A DNA stretch of 10,806 bases from Neolentinus lepideus HHB14362 ss-1 (GCA_001632425.1 KV425552.1:995375-1006180), one strand, 5' to 3'; shown: positions 1 to 8,159, counted from the stretch's first letter. The notes: generated by a model from the letters alone, not told the origin. Numbers and translations: made by a program.

Positions 1-400
1 GACATAGCACTAGCCAAGTCACCCTCGTCCTTCACATACCCTGATCCGATATTGAGCTCATCATCTTCCACATCATCGTCTGGAGGATGGAACTCATCGG
101 GAGGGGCTGGAGAGGGTGTAGGCAGTTCGAGTGGGTCAGGAGAATCAGAGGCATGAGATGGAGCAGCAGGAGAGATTCTAGCACCAGGAGGAGTAAGATT
201 TCAACGTCGAAGCACAGTCTCATTGAGAGAGCCCTGCTGGCGCGTTGAGCGAGTCGAGCGTCGAGGAGGTGGATTAGCCGGAGGGTCGACATTTGGTGGG
301 GGTCCAGGAGGTGGCATAGGTGCTGGAGAAGGAGATGGAGGTGGAGCGATAGCTGGAGGTGGTTGGGGCAGAGCATCATCATTGTCATCTCCCCCCTGAT
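1..400 (-). pseudogene. Copy A pol: acidic/proline-rich spacer between integrase and reverse transcriptase
   Basis: In the frame matching copy C, the minus strand reads from an acidic DQGGDDNDD motif through a stretch very rich in proline, an Arg/Ser/Thr segment and a Ser/Pro segment. It reaches an acidic DDVEDDEL run and ends at the window edge shortly before RT would begin. One in-frame TGA lies at 201-203, where copy C has a CAA glutamine codon; an ancestral CGA could give both by CpG decay on either strand. This is the continuation of the polyprotein at 1704-4040, separated from it by the insertion at 405-1699. Such low-complexity linkers are common between integrase and RT in Copia elements and have no known catalytic role. 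A 118-codon open frame here is out of register with copy C and is spurious. Confidence 0.75.
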
Positions 401-404
401 CTGG
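401..404. repeat. Left target-site duplication of the solo LTR (CTGG)
   Basis: CTGG directly precedes the TGATAGG terminus and pairs with CCGG at 1700-1703. The uninterrupted copy C has CCAG at the equivalent site (8721-8724). The single difference between the two flanks is C to T in a CpG. A 5-bp reading (CTGGT/CCGGT) is possible, but then the insertion would no longer start with TG. Confidence 0.5.
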
Positions 405-1082
405 TGATAGGCCCCATTGGCTTCTGACCCCAGAAAACGCGACTTAGGGCAATTCCGCGCACTTCGTGGGAACGGTGACTTAGCGACTCAATAGCGCACT
501 GTCAGTACTCTGCGCACTAGCGACCCTATGCACCAGCGACAAGGCTCTCGGCTCCTCGGCGGACTTAGGACGGCTCCTCGGTAGCTCGGACGTCGGGCAT
601 CATTCAGTCGAGTCATCGGCATTTCGGCATGCATCGGCCGGCATTCTTACTGTGGTACGAACTGAGGCAGTGTCTCAGGGCGCCTTTCCATATGGCGTAC
701 AGCCCGCCGTCACCTCGGATCAGCGCAAGTTCTATTGGCACGACTTTCCTTATGCGTGCAGTGCGCATCAACACATGGCGCGACCACGGCTATCACAACA
801 CCGCCGCACCACAGAGTGGCCCCACCCTTTATCCCTCTTTCAGCAGCATAGCCCGCCCCCGGATCATCGAAGAGGCGCGCCCTAACGCAAAGTCAAGACG
901 CACCCGACTGGCTCCCATCCGTGGAGCGGCGCGCGTGCTAGAGTTGGTCGCGCAGGTTATTGGTCGCAGAGCGCATGTGGATTAGGAGCAAGGCAGTACT
1001 GGTCGTATGGATGTGAGGCTGAGTAGAGGCACAATTTGCGGTAGTAGGTAGATAGGATCGGACACGGAGTAGTCGTTCTTAT

Positions 1083-1091
1083 GTATTTAAG
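1083..1091 (+). promoter_or_regulatory. TATA-like box in the solo LTR
   Basis: The sequence TATTTAAG stands out in an otherwise GC-rich block and could be the core promoter of the LTR on the plus strand. If so, U3 is about 680 bp and R-U5 about 600 bp. It is a single motif, and the orientation call rests mostly on it. Confidence 0.3.
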
Positions 1092-1308
1092 CCATTACTT
1101 TACTGTCTGTACAACAAGTTATCTTCACCACACACTTCAGATCTCAGTCTTGCGTCAGAGCTTTCTTTCTAAGTCCGTCTTGCGACTCGCGTTTAGGTAC
1201 TCTTGCGTACCTCCGACTTCACCCAGAGATAGCGACAAAATACACCAGCATAGCGTCGCTGTTCATAAGTCGCCCCTTATACGTTCCCTTCTCCAAGACA
1301 GCCCCGTG

Positions 1309-1475
1309 CGCTATAGCGTAGTGCTAATCAGAGTCGATATACGTCCGAGTTAGAGATAGCAACTACCGACAGCGCTCCACTATAGAGCGCCGAAGACCAC
1401 ATAGCGCCGAGCAAGAGGACCATCGTACAGCGCCCATACAGCGCCGTACATATAGCGCTACATAGCGCATAGCGT
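1309..1475. repeat. Cluster of TAGCGC-like motifs in the solo LTR
   Basis: Roughly ten degenerate copies of an AGCGC core, usually preceded by TA or CA, occur in about 165 bp. They include the palindromes CGCTATAGCG at 1309-1318 and TAGCGCTA at 1453-1460. Related motifs appear at about 480-530 in the same LTR. Spacing is irregular, so this is not a simple tandem repeat. A clustered protein-binding site or short-motif expansion would both fit. Confidence 0.5.
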
Positions 1476-1699
1476 CGCCTTCTTTCCACAGACTGCCGCC
1501 GAGTAGCGACTTGGCGCCAACCTTCCTTTAGCCCCAACTATACGTCTCACCCCCACCCATCCCCTCCAAACTATATTACCCTTCACTACAATGGGCCTCA
1601 CAGCCATCTGACACCAAGGGCTTTGGTGTTTTGCTTTGTGGTTGTGTCTACACTTTAGGTCTCTTTTCCGCGGGTTTCGTCGTGTGTCTGTGCGTATCA

Positions 1700-1703
1700 C
1701 CGG
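1700..1703. repeat. Right target-site duplication of the solo LTR (CCGG)
   Basis: CCGG follows the TATCA terminus and is immediately followed by TACATCC, which resumes the copy A polyprotein frame exactly as in copy C. Confidence 0.5.
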
Positions 1704-4040
1704 TACATCCAAAGGAAGCTCATCATCTCCCCCCTGATCAGGGACGTCGACAGAGCTAAGAGGATCGCCAAAAGGGTTGATGTTGCGAGCATTACCAGGA
1801 AAGCAGCATTCGTCGAAGACAGCGTTAGAACTGTTGATGAACTTGCACTCTGCAGGATCCCAGAATGTCCAAGCACAAGTACCAGGGGCATAGCCAACAA
1901 AGATACACTTATGAGTGTGAGGCTGAAGTGCCTTGCGCTGCTTCTTGCATATAAGGACATAAGCGAGCGCACCAAAGACCCGGAAGTAGGAGACATCGGG
2001 TTTCTTTCCCTTCTTCCACAAGGAATAGGGAATTGCGCCAGAGAGTGCAGAGCGAGGTATGCGATTATGGACATGGACAACACAGCGAACGGCATAAGTC
2101 CAGAATGACGCAGGAAGCTTAGCCTCGAAGAGCATAGCAGTGACAGCGGCCTGGATAGTCTGGTTAGCACGCTCAGCGATACCATTCTGATATGGCTCGT
2201 CCGTCTCAGTGTGCTTGCACACAATACCCTCCTGACGACAGAGCTCATCCCAATCCTTTCCAACATACTCGCTGCCCTTGTCATCCATCAAAGACTTGAT
2301 CTTCGTCCCAAGCTCAGTCTCCACCTGCACCTTAAAGACTTTAAATGCAGGAAAGGCATCGCTCTTATGCTTCAGAAACACGACGGTGAAGTAGCGGGTA
2401 TGGGCGTCGATGAATGTGATCCAGTAGCGATAGCCTTCAATCGATGCGACAGGGAGTGGACCCTTCAAGTCAGAGACAACTAAGTCAAGCAGAGCTGAGG
2501 GACGCGTAGCACGCTGAGGAACATCATGGCGATGCTGCTTGCCAGCGATACAGGGTTCACAGATGGGATCTGGAATGCTGCTTGAGCGAATGACTAGACC
2601 TTGCACCAGCTGCTTCTGCTTCATGTGCTGAAGATAGTCGAGGTTGACATGGGACAAGCGTCAATGCCAAAGCGCCAAGTCCAGAGGACAAGCATCAGCA
2701 AGCAACGCGCTCTGCAATGGGGACACCAGTGTATGACCATTCAGATAGCCAGTATTGCGATCATTGACAGATGCGGTGAAGACAAGCTTACTGTGTAGGT
2801 AGAATGATGCGAGAGCATCCTGGATCACGCAGCGATAGCCCTTAGTCTTAGTCAGGTGGTAGACAGACAATAGATTCAATCCAAGCTGAGGAACATGAAG
2901 AACGTCGTGGAGTACAACTACAGGCACCTTAGACTCTCCCAGAACTGGCTCAAACATTACAGACCCCATCCCAGCAGTGTAGATGATAGTATCATTTGCG
3001 AGGCACACAGGGATGATATGGGGAGAGTAGGAAGTGAACCAATGTCGATGAGGCGTCATGTGTGAAGTAGCACCTCTGTCGGTGTTCCAGTTAGCAGCTG
3101 CCAGCGAAGAGAGCCAAGACGAGCGATCCAAAGCAGAGAGAGCAACAATTGCTTTACCAGCATACTCCGCAATGTTAGCAGAGGCCTCAACGTCCTCAGA
3201 CGCCTCCTGCACGTTCTGAGTGTTCTTCTTCCCTCCCCTACACTCCTTGCAATGATCAGCGGTCTTGGCCTTCTGCGCCTTTGCAGCGTTCTCCTTGAAG
3301 TTACAGCTGGCCTCGGTACGACCCTCCCAGTCGCAGAACGAGCAGCGTATGCCCTGCGAGGGAGTAGACATAGCACCAGCGGCCATAGCGAGAGAGGGTG
3401 AAGAGTCGACGCTGTGAGCAAAGCGCTGAGACTCCTCATTCTGGAACGCGGATTGGAGCTTGGATAGGTCAAGGGAGTCAAGTAGGAGCAAGGAGGAGAT
3501 GAAGTTGTTGTATTCAGCAGGGAGAGCATGAATGAGGGCCATAGAAGTGAGATCATTGTCGAGGGATTCGATAGTGAAGCCTTTAGGGCGCAGCGCACAG
3601 ATATCCTGCATTGCCTTGTCTGCTCTGGCCATAAGAGAGGCGAGGGACTCCCCATCGAGCTTGCGAAGCCCCAGAAGTGCATCATAAGCATTGAAACGCG
3701 TACCTGGCTTCTGCTGAACATGGACCTCCCTCAGCTTCAACCACATCTTCGCAGGATCGTTCTTAACGTCCTTCACATGCACCTTCTGCCCATCCTCAAC
3801 CAGCAACCATATCTGACCACTAGCCTGACCCTTGCACTTCTCCCAGTCCTGCACCTCCTTCCTCTCCTCCGTCGTTGGGTTCGCAGGGTCTACAGGCAGC
3901 GGAGTGGCCGTAGGATCGTCGGTAATGTCCCAGAGATCAAGAGTCTTCAAGTAAGCCTCCATATCATCGGCCCAGGAACCATAGTTGCACTCCCCAAGAG
4001 CTGGGAATGGATGCTTGGTGGTGGGAGTGGTTGTTGACAT
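1704..4040 (-). pseudogene. Copy A gag-pol polyprotein (Gag, protease, integrase), inactivated
   Basis: The start is the ATG at 4038-4040 (MSTTTPTTKH), conserved in copy C. The open frame runs 54 codons further upstream, but that part is leader. Residues about 1-230 resemble the UBN2-type Copia Gag. A zinc knuckle lies at Cys233/Cys236/Cys246, with Arg241 where His is expected. The protease site at 321-324 reads DRGA instead of DTGA. A TGA at 2661-2663 (codon 460) interrupts the GAG-pre-integrase HHCC domain (His459, His464, Cys493, Cys496); copy C has CGT arginine there. The same frame continues through the integrase core: Asp524, Asp587 and Glu623, the last two in a DX35E spacing. It then passes FWDP and NAVFDE motifs to about residue 779, where the solo LTR interrupts it. 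Dead as a protein because of the stop and the two active-site changes. Confidence 0.85.
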
Positions 4041-4402
4041 GGCAACGGTGATGATGGAGGGGGATAAGGTGGTGATAACAGCGATGAGGGTGTAGAATGA
4101 GAGTATGGAGCAGTAGAGACCAGTCTGAGACCAGATGAGCAAGTTCAGAGCTAGAGATGAAGCTAGGGAGCAAGTAGATGGTCGAAATGGGCTAAGGAGC
4201 AATTCTAGGCATAATCATGCAGTGAAAAAGTGTAGGACAGTGTTGGGAAGCTGGAATTGACGTCGTAGGGTCTGGATGGACCACTAGAGTAGACAGAAAG
4301 TCGAAATGGAGATGGATGGCAGATGGATGGATCCAGATGAGGTTGGATGCACCTCTAGAGCACAGATGACAAGCTAAAAGTGCAATTTTCGAGATCCTAA
4401 AC
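4041..4402 (-). other. Copy A untranslated leader between primer-binding site and gag
   Basis: This stretch of about 360 bp separates the PBS from the conserved gag start. It carries an open frame through its gag-proximal half but no recognisable protein. Near 4312-4332 it contains a short GATG-rich run. Leaders of LTR elements usually hold packaging and dimerisation signals, but I cannot assign any here. Copy C lacks the part equivalent to 4079-4418. Confidence 0.6.
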
Positions 4403-4418
4403 CGTTGGGCTCATAACC
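4403..4418 (-). other. Copy A primer-binding site (initiator tRNA-Met half-molecule type)
   Basis: The plus strand reads CGTTGGGCTCATAACC, which matches the anticodon arm of eukaryotic initiator tRNA-Met (GGGCUCAUAACC, anticodon CAU). The element strand is therefore complementary to that arm. In Drosophila copia the primer is the 5' half of tRNA-iMet cut in the anticodon loop, and its PBS begins in a closely similar way. The site sits directly against the LTR end and is identical in copy B, which fixes both LTR boundaries. Confidence 0.8.
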
Positions 4419-4462
4419 TATCAAGCTGGAAGGCTGTAGGTCTCACAATGCACACCAGGAAG

Positions 4463-4539
4463 CCTGAGTCAAGCTCTATAAGTTGGATATATACACTACA
4501 GACAGATTACACACCTGAGTCAAGCTCTATAAGTTGGAT
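4463..4539. repeat. Direct repeat pair (26 bp, 51-bp period) in copy A LTR
   Basis: The same 26 bases occur at 4463-4488 and 4514-4539. The pair recurs at the same spacing in copy C's LTR (10717-10742 and 10768-10793). Each unit contains CTATAAG/CTTATAG, so on the element strand each could supply a TATA-like element. Confidence 0.85.
4487..4494 (-). promoter_or_regulatory. TATA box candidate of copy A LTR
   Basis: The element strand reads GTATATAT between the two direct repeats, about 70 bp before the LTR inner end. In copy C the equivalent site reads GTAATTAT (plus strand ATAATTAC), so it is damaged there. CTTATAG in each flanking repeat is an alternative. Confidence 0.35.
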
Positions 4540-4556
4540 GAAGAAGAGCTTGACTC
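4517..4556. repeat. Perfect 12-bp inverted repeat (hairpin) in copy A LTR
   Basis: GAGTCAAGCTCT at 4517-4528 and AGAGCTTGACTC at 4545-4556 are exact reverse complements with a 16-base spacer. The left arm is part of the second 26-bp direct repeat, and the first copy (4466-4477) could pair with the same right arm. The beginning of the same hairpin is visible at the right window edge in copy C. Confidence 0.8.
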
Positions 4557-4665
4557 TGAACGCATTTTAGGGAGTAAAGTGGCATGAGAAACATGTGAGA
4601 CGAATAAGGAAAGAAGCGAAAATAAAGTAGGGAACAAGAGGTCCGAGTCATAGAGGTTAAAGCAA

Positions 4666-4735
4666 GACAGAATGGTGAAGTGGTAACATCACCTACTGCA
4701 GTCTCCCAAGACTGCAGGTTCAAAACAGGCTAAAA
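4666..4735 (+). other. tRNA-like segment with RNA polymerase III A- and B-box matches
   Basis: TGGTGAAGTGG at 4673-4683 fits the A-box consensus, and GGTTCAAAACA at 4717-4727 fits the B-box except its last base. They lie 33 bases apart, as in tRNA genes. A D-arm (GTGA/TCAC) can form. CTGCAGTC and GACTGCAG (4696-4703, 4710-4717) form an 8-bp stem around TCCCAA, one base short of a normal anticodon loop. The acceptor stem cannot be closed and the variable loop is missing, so this is not an intact tRNA gene. It could be a tRNA relic, a SINE head, or chance within the LTR, whose antisense strand it occupies. Confidence 0.35.
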
Positions 4736-4795
4736 GCGGATTTTGTTTTGCATAGTAAGAGAGGCTTGCTGTCCAGATAGGCACTCATGCCGACA

Positions 4796-7700
4796 AGAAC
4801 CAACAGCATGGTCATAGGGCACATCCTTCATCTCCAACTCCTGCTCCCTGGTCTTGGGACACATCTCAGAGGACAAATTTGATCCAGGATCCATTGGAGT
4901 GCTGACAGGATCACAGTCACTGAAGCCATAGCAATGTAAGACATCCAGGGCATACTGGCACTGGGAGATGCTCAGGGAGCACTTGGATCTGTCCCCTCTA
5001 TCTGAACTCCAAGTAGCCATGTAGTTGGGCCTAAATTGCGATGTTTGAAGTGAGACTTCAAGTCTGACTTGACCTGGGCAATAGCATCCTTGGACTTGGC
5101 AGCAATGGTGATGTCGTCCACAAAGACAGGGATGAACATCCTAACTTCACCTTTCCTGTAAACCCACACACTGTGTTCACATACCAGCCTCTGGAATCCC
5201 AACTTGACCAACACCTCATTCAACTTCTCATGCCAACATCGGCCAGCCTGCTTTAAGCCATAAAGCGACTTTTGCAGTCTCCAGACCCACTCAGGAGTCT
5301 TCTCTTCAAAGTCCTCAGGCTGTCACATATACACCTCCTCCTTGAGTTCCCCATTGAGGTAGGCACTAGAGATATCAACACTCTCAAGTTCCAAGTCTTC
5401 TAGAGCTGCTAGAGCTAGGATAGTGCAAATAGAAGCCCACTTTGGTGTAGGGGCAAAGGTTTCATTGTAATCAAAGCCAGGGCATTGTGAGAAGCCCTTG
5501 GCAACTAGACAGCCCTTGTAGCACTCAATAGATCCATCAGCATTGCGCTTGACTCTGAAGACCCAATGACTCCCAATAGCTTTGCAACCTGGAGGCAGCT
5601 CTACAAGCTCAAACACCTCATTGTCCACTAAGGCCTGGATCTCATCTTGGGCTGCCTTGTGCCAGTGCTCTCTGTCCTCAGCTGGATGCTTCATCACCTC
5701 TGCAAATGTCTGAGGCTCTCCATGGTGTTCCTGTTGTGCTTGGCAGATGGAGTGAAAAGCATAGTCTAGTGCTTCATCATAGTCCAGGTAATCCGTGGTC
5801 TGGCCAGTATAGACATGGTTGAGCCCTTCCATGATCATAGCTGCACTGCATTGAGCTTCGTTGAGTAAGAGGGGGTCTGGACTAGCAGAGCGATCACTAA
5901 GGTGTTCTGGACCAGGGCTGGGAGGGGCGCTTTGGGGCACTTTCATAGGACTTGATGCAGGAGCAATAAGATTGAGAGGATCTGGTGAAGCTGAGCGAGG
6001 TTCAGGATCTGGAGTCGGTGAAGAGTGAATCTTCACTGTGATGTGAGGAGCTGATGGTTGGCGCAATGGGGGCTCTCTAAGTGAGCCTTGGAAGCGACTA
6101 CTGCAAGGTGGAAGCTGTCTCTGTGGAATTGGAGCTGGAGCTGGTGTAGGCTTTCTAGAAGCTGGTGGTGGTTGTAAAGGTGCCTGAGGTGCTGCAGGGG
6201 GAGTCTGAGGATGAGGTGGTGCTGGTGGATCATCATCATCAGAGTCATCTCCCCCCTGATCTGGAAGCAGTCCAGTGAGATTATCAGGTGTAGGAAGCTC
6301 TTCATTGTCCGCATGAGGGATGTCCACATCAGCCAGAGGCAAACCAAAGACATTGATGGACTTGGAGTTGCCTGGAAAACAGCGTTCATCAAAAACAGCA
6401 TTGATGCTAATATAAAACTTTTGGGTCACTGGGTCCCAGAACTCCCAAGCTTTAGCTTCTCTCGTGTAACCAACAAAAATGCATTTGCGAGTATGAGGCT
6501 GAAGAGCCTTCCTCTGGTCCTTTCTGATCAACAAATAGGCCAAACAACCAAAAATGCGAAAATAAGACACATCTGGTTTGGTCTTGTTGTCTTTCCATGC
6601 AGTGAAGGGTATCCCACCGCTTAAAGCAGCTGTAGGGATAGAATTACACGTCCTAACAAAGATGCTGACAGCGCAAGCCCAGAAGGATGGAGGAAGCTTA
6701 GCTTGGTGAAGTATCGTGGTAGCCCCCTCTGCAATAGTGTGATTAGCTCGCTCTGCGACTCCATTCTGATGCGGCTCATCAGTCTCTGTGTGTTGGCACT
6801 GAATGCCATGTTCTGCGCAAAAAGCATCAAAGGCTTTGCTCTTGTACTCTCCTCCCTTGTCATCATGCATAATGGTGATCTTGCACCCAGTCGCATTCTC
6901 TGCATATGCTTTGAATGTTTTGAAGGCATCCAGTGCTTCACTCTTCTGATGCAGGAACATAACAGCCCAAAAACGCGAAGCATTGTCTACAAACACAATC
7001 CAGTAGAGATAGCCTTCTGGAGTTGCAGTAGGCATAGGACCCTTGAGATCTGTGTGCACAAGAGCGAGTCTGCACTGTTTCCTGGAGGCAGTCTTGGGGA
7101 CATTGTGCCTGTGCATTTTGCCTGCAAGACAAGGCTCGCATATGGGGTCTGGTGAAGCAGTCAAGCGAATGGTAAGGCCAGCGACTAGCTGCTTGGAGAC
7201 CGCTTGGCACAGGTCCTCCAGATGGGTGTGGGAGCAGTGCTTGTGCCATAAATCCAAGTCCAAGGGCAGTGTGCTGAGCGCAGCATGAGCAGAATGCGAT
7301 AATGGGACAGTCCTGCCTTCGAGGTAGCCTGTGTTTGCGTCATTGACTTTGGCCTGGAACTGTAAGGCACCTCTGAGATAGAATTTGGCATGGACATCGT
7401 GGATTTCACACAGGAAGCCCTTCTGCCTTGTGAGATGGAAGACTGATAGGAGATTGGAGCCAAGGTCTGGGACATGAAGAACATCATGGAAGAGGACTGG
7501 GTTGGATGCTTTGCCATCGATAATAGGGTGAAACTCCACTGATCCTGATCCAGCAGAATAGATGATCTGGTGGTTGGCTAAGTGAATGGGAATGTGATGA
7601 GGAGAGTAGGATTGAAACCAATTGCGATGTGAAGTCATGTGTGCTGAAGCACCAGTATCTGTGTTCCAGCAAGTGGCTGAGGACATCTGGAGCCATGCAG

Positions 7701-7914
7701 AGCATTCAGAGGATGACAGGAGTGCTGCAGCATGCCCAGCAAACTCTTCAGAATCCCGAGACATGGTCTGCCTCCTACTGGGGCACTTTGAGACATCCTT
7801 CTTCACTCTAATACTATCTCTCTCCTTCCTGTAGCATGTGGCTTCAGTGTGGGATGCCTGGACACCACAGTAGGAGCAGAGAAGGTTGAATTTCAAAGAA
7901 AATGACTGGGACAT
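4796..7914 (-). pseudogene. Copy B gag-pol polyprotein (protease, integrase, RT), gag-deleted and broken
   Basis: The likely start is the ATG at 7912-7914 (MSQSFSLKF), placed like the start of copy A; the frame is open 25 codons further upstream. Gag is reduced to about 12 residues fused to a zinc knuckle (CX2CX5HX4C). Counting from the upstream ATG (7989), features are: protease DTGA at 111-114; HHCC at His249, His254, Cys284, Cys287; integrase Asp314, Asp377, Glu413 (DX35E); a Pro-rich spacer at about 580-705; and RT from about 790. A TGA at 5323-5325 follows VYM where arginine is usual (VYM-R-QPEDFE), likely CGA to TGA. The frame then continues through LYGLKQAGRCW and the FVDD catalytic motif (5113-5124). 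A one-base loss in the G-run at about 4992-4997 shifts the frame into RSKCSLSISQ. The sequence ends at PYDHAVGS, where copy A's LTR begins. Confidence 0.88.
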
Positions 7915-8043
7915 AATGAAAGCAGCAGGATGACGAGGTAGGATGAGTGAAAGGACAATGAAGAGTGGCTCAGTGGCACACAACCACAAAGGAGTGCAAG
8001 AACAGTGAAGGACTGGCAGATATGGGTGTCTGAAGATCTAGAG
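7915..8043 (-). other. Copy B leader between primer-binding site and start codon
   Basis: This is a 129-bp leader, shorter than copy A's 362 bp. Its gag-proximal 75 bases are open in frame with the polyprotein. No structured or regulatory element is evident. Confidence 0.55.
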
Positions 8044-8059
8044 CGTTGGGCTCATAACC
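8044..8059 (-). other. Copy B primer-binding site (initiator tRNA-Met half-molecule type)
   Basis: The plus strand again reads CGTTGGGCTCATAACC, matching the anticodon arm of initiator tRNA-Met, and it directly abuts the CAACA end of the LTR. The 16 bases are identical to copy A's site although the LTRs of the two families have little similarity, which points to selection on priming. Confidence 0.8.
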
Positions 8060-8150
8060 TGTTGGCTGTGGAAGATACTAGCTTCAGACAACACCCAAGG
8101 GCTAAGTCAAACTGTGTCAAGACTGGGGGACACAGAGCGACTTAGGGAGC

Positions 8151-8159
8151 GTTTATATA
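8151..8159 (-). promoter_or_regulatory. TATA box of copy B LTR
   Basis: The element strand reads GAGTATATAAACGC, a strong TATA match about 90 bp before the LTR's inner end. This leaves a short R-U5 of perhaps 60 bp. Confidence 0.55.

Larger units (their letters stand above)
405..1699 (+). mobile_element. Solo LTR (about 1.3 kb) of an unidentified LTR retrotransposon, inserted in copy A
   Basis: Comparison with copy C shows that copy A's coding sequence is continuous except for this block. The block begins TGATAGG and ends GTATCA, giving TG...CA ends with a 5-bp TGATA/TATCA inverted match as in LTRs. It is flanked by CTGG (401-404) and CCGG (1700-1703), a probable 4-bp target duplication with one C-to-T change at a CpG. 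No gag or pol motif is present inside, so a solo LTR is the best call. A TATTTAA box near 1084 suggests plus-strand transcription. The block is rich in intact CG dinucleotides, unlike the flanking elements, which suggests it is the youngest layer. Family unknown; Gypsy is my guess from the length. A non-autonomous DNA element is the main alternative. Confidence 0.6.
1..4795 (-). mobile_element. Copy A: Ty1/copia LTR retrotransposon, 5' part, interrupted by a solo LTR
   Basis: Read on the minus strand, this segment has the Copia order: LTR (about 4419-4795), primer-binding site (4403-4418), leader, gag with zinc knuckle, aspartic protease, GAG-pre-integrase and integrase. It ends at the window edge in the acidic/proline-rich spacer before reverse transcriptase. 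Integrase preceding reverse transcriptase separates Copia from Gypsy elements. A 1.3 kb insertion at 405-1699 splits the integrase-RT spacer. Copy C (8347-10806) is a close relative, alignable by eye along most of its length. The right boundary at 4795/4796 is inferred from a TGTC terminus on the element strand meeting the broken reading frame of copy B. The 3' half, the reverse transcriptase and the 3' LTR lie outside the window. Confidence 0.85.
4419..4795 (-). repeat. Copy A 5' LTR
   Basis: The inner end is fixed by the adjoining PBS at 4418. On the element strand the LTR ends CTTGATA, probably decayed from CTTGACA. The outer end is inferred at 4795: on the element strand TGTCGGC begins exactly where copy B's reverse-transcriptase frame (…AVGS) breaks off, so TGTC and GACA would be the inverted termini. 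The length would be about 377 bp. Its first part is shared with copy C's LTR (10673-10806). It holds a TATATA box, two 26-bp direct repeats and a 12-bp hairpin. A shorter LTR (outer end at about 4665 or 4727) cannot be excluded without a second complete copy. Confidence 0.65.

Noticed and set aside
629..985. Open frames of 118 and 77 codons on the plus strand inside the solo LTR
   Set aside because: They overlap each other in different frames, show no recognisable domain and lie in a GC-rich non-coding block; they look like chance.
1081..1353. 90-codon plus-strand frame downstream of the TATA-like box
   Set aside because: Composition is ordinary and no motif is recognised; it runs into the TAGCGC cluster. 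Chance is the simpler reading.
1511..1520. TTGGCGCCAA, resembling a TGGCGCC retroviral primer-binding site
   Set aside because: It is a perfect palindrome within the solo LTR, about 180 bp from the LTR end, where no PBS belongs.
405..1699. DNA transposon or MITE instead of a solo LTR
   Set aside because: Terminal inverted match is only about 5 bp with TG...CA ends and no transposase; kept only as a minor alternative.
3528..4037. Long plus-strand open frames across gag and pol regions
   Set aside because: They are antisense to conserved Gag-Pol coding and have no domain of their own; they reflect codon bias of the true strand.
4666..4735. Functional tRNA gene (anticodon CCC)
   Set aside because: No acceptor stem, the anticodon loop is one base short, there is no variable loop and the T-stem is mismatched.
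6033..6401. Minus-strand frame overlapping copy B's spacer
   Set aside because: It is the alternative frame of the proline-rich linker already explained by the polyprotein.
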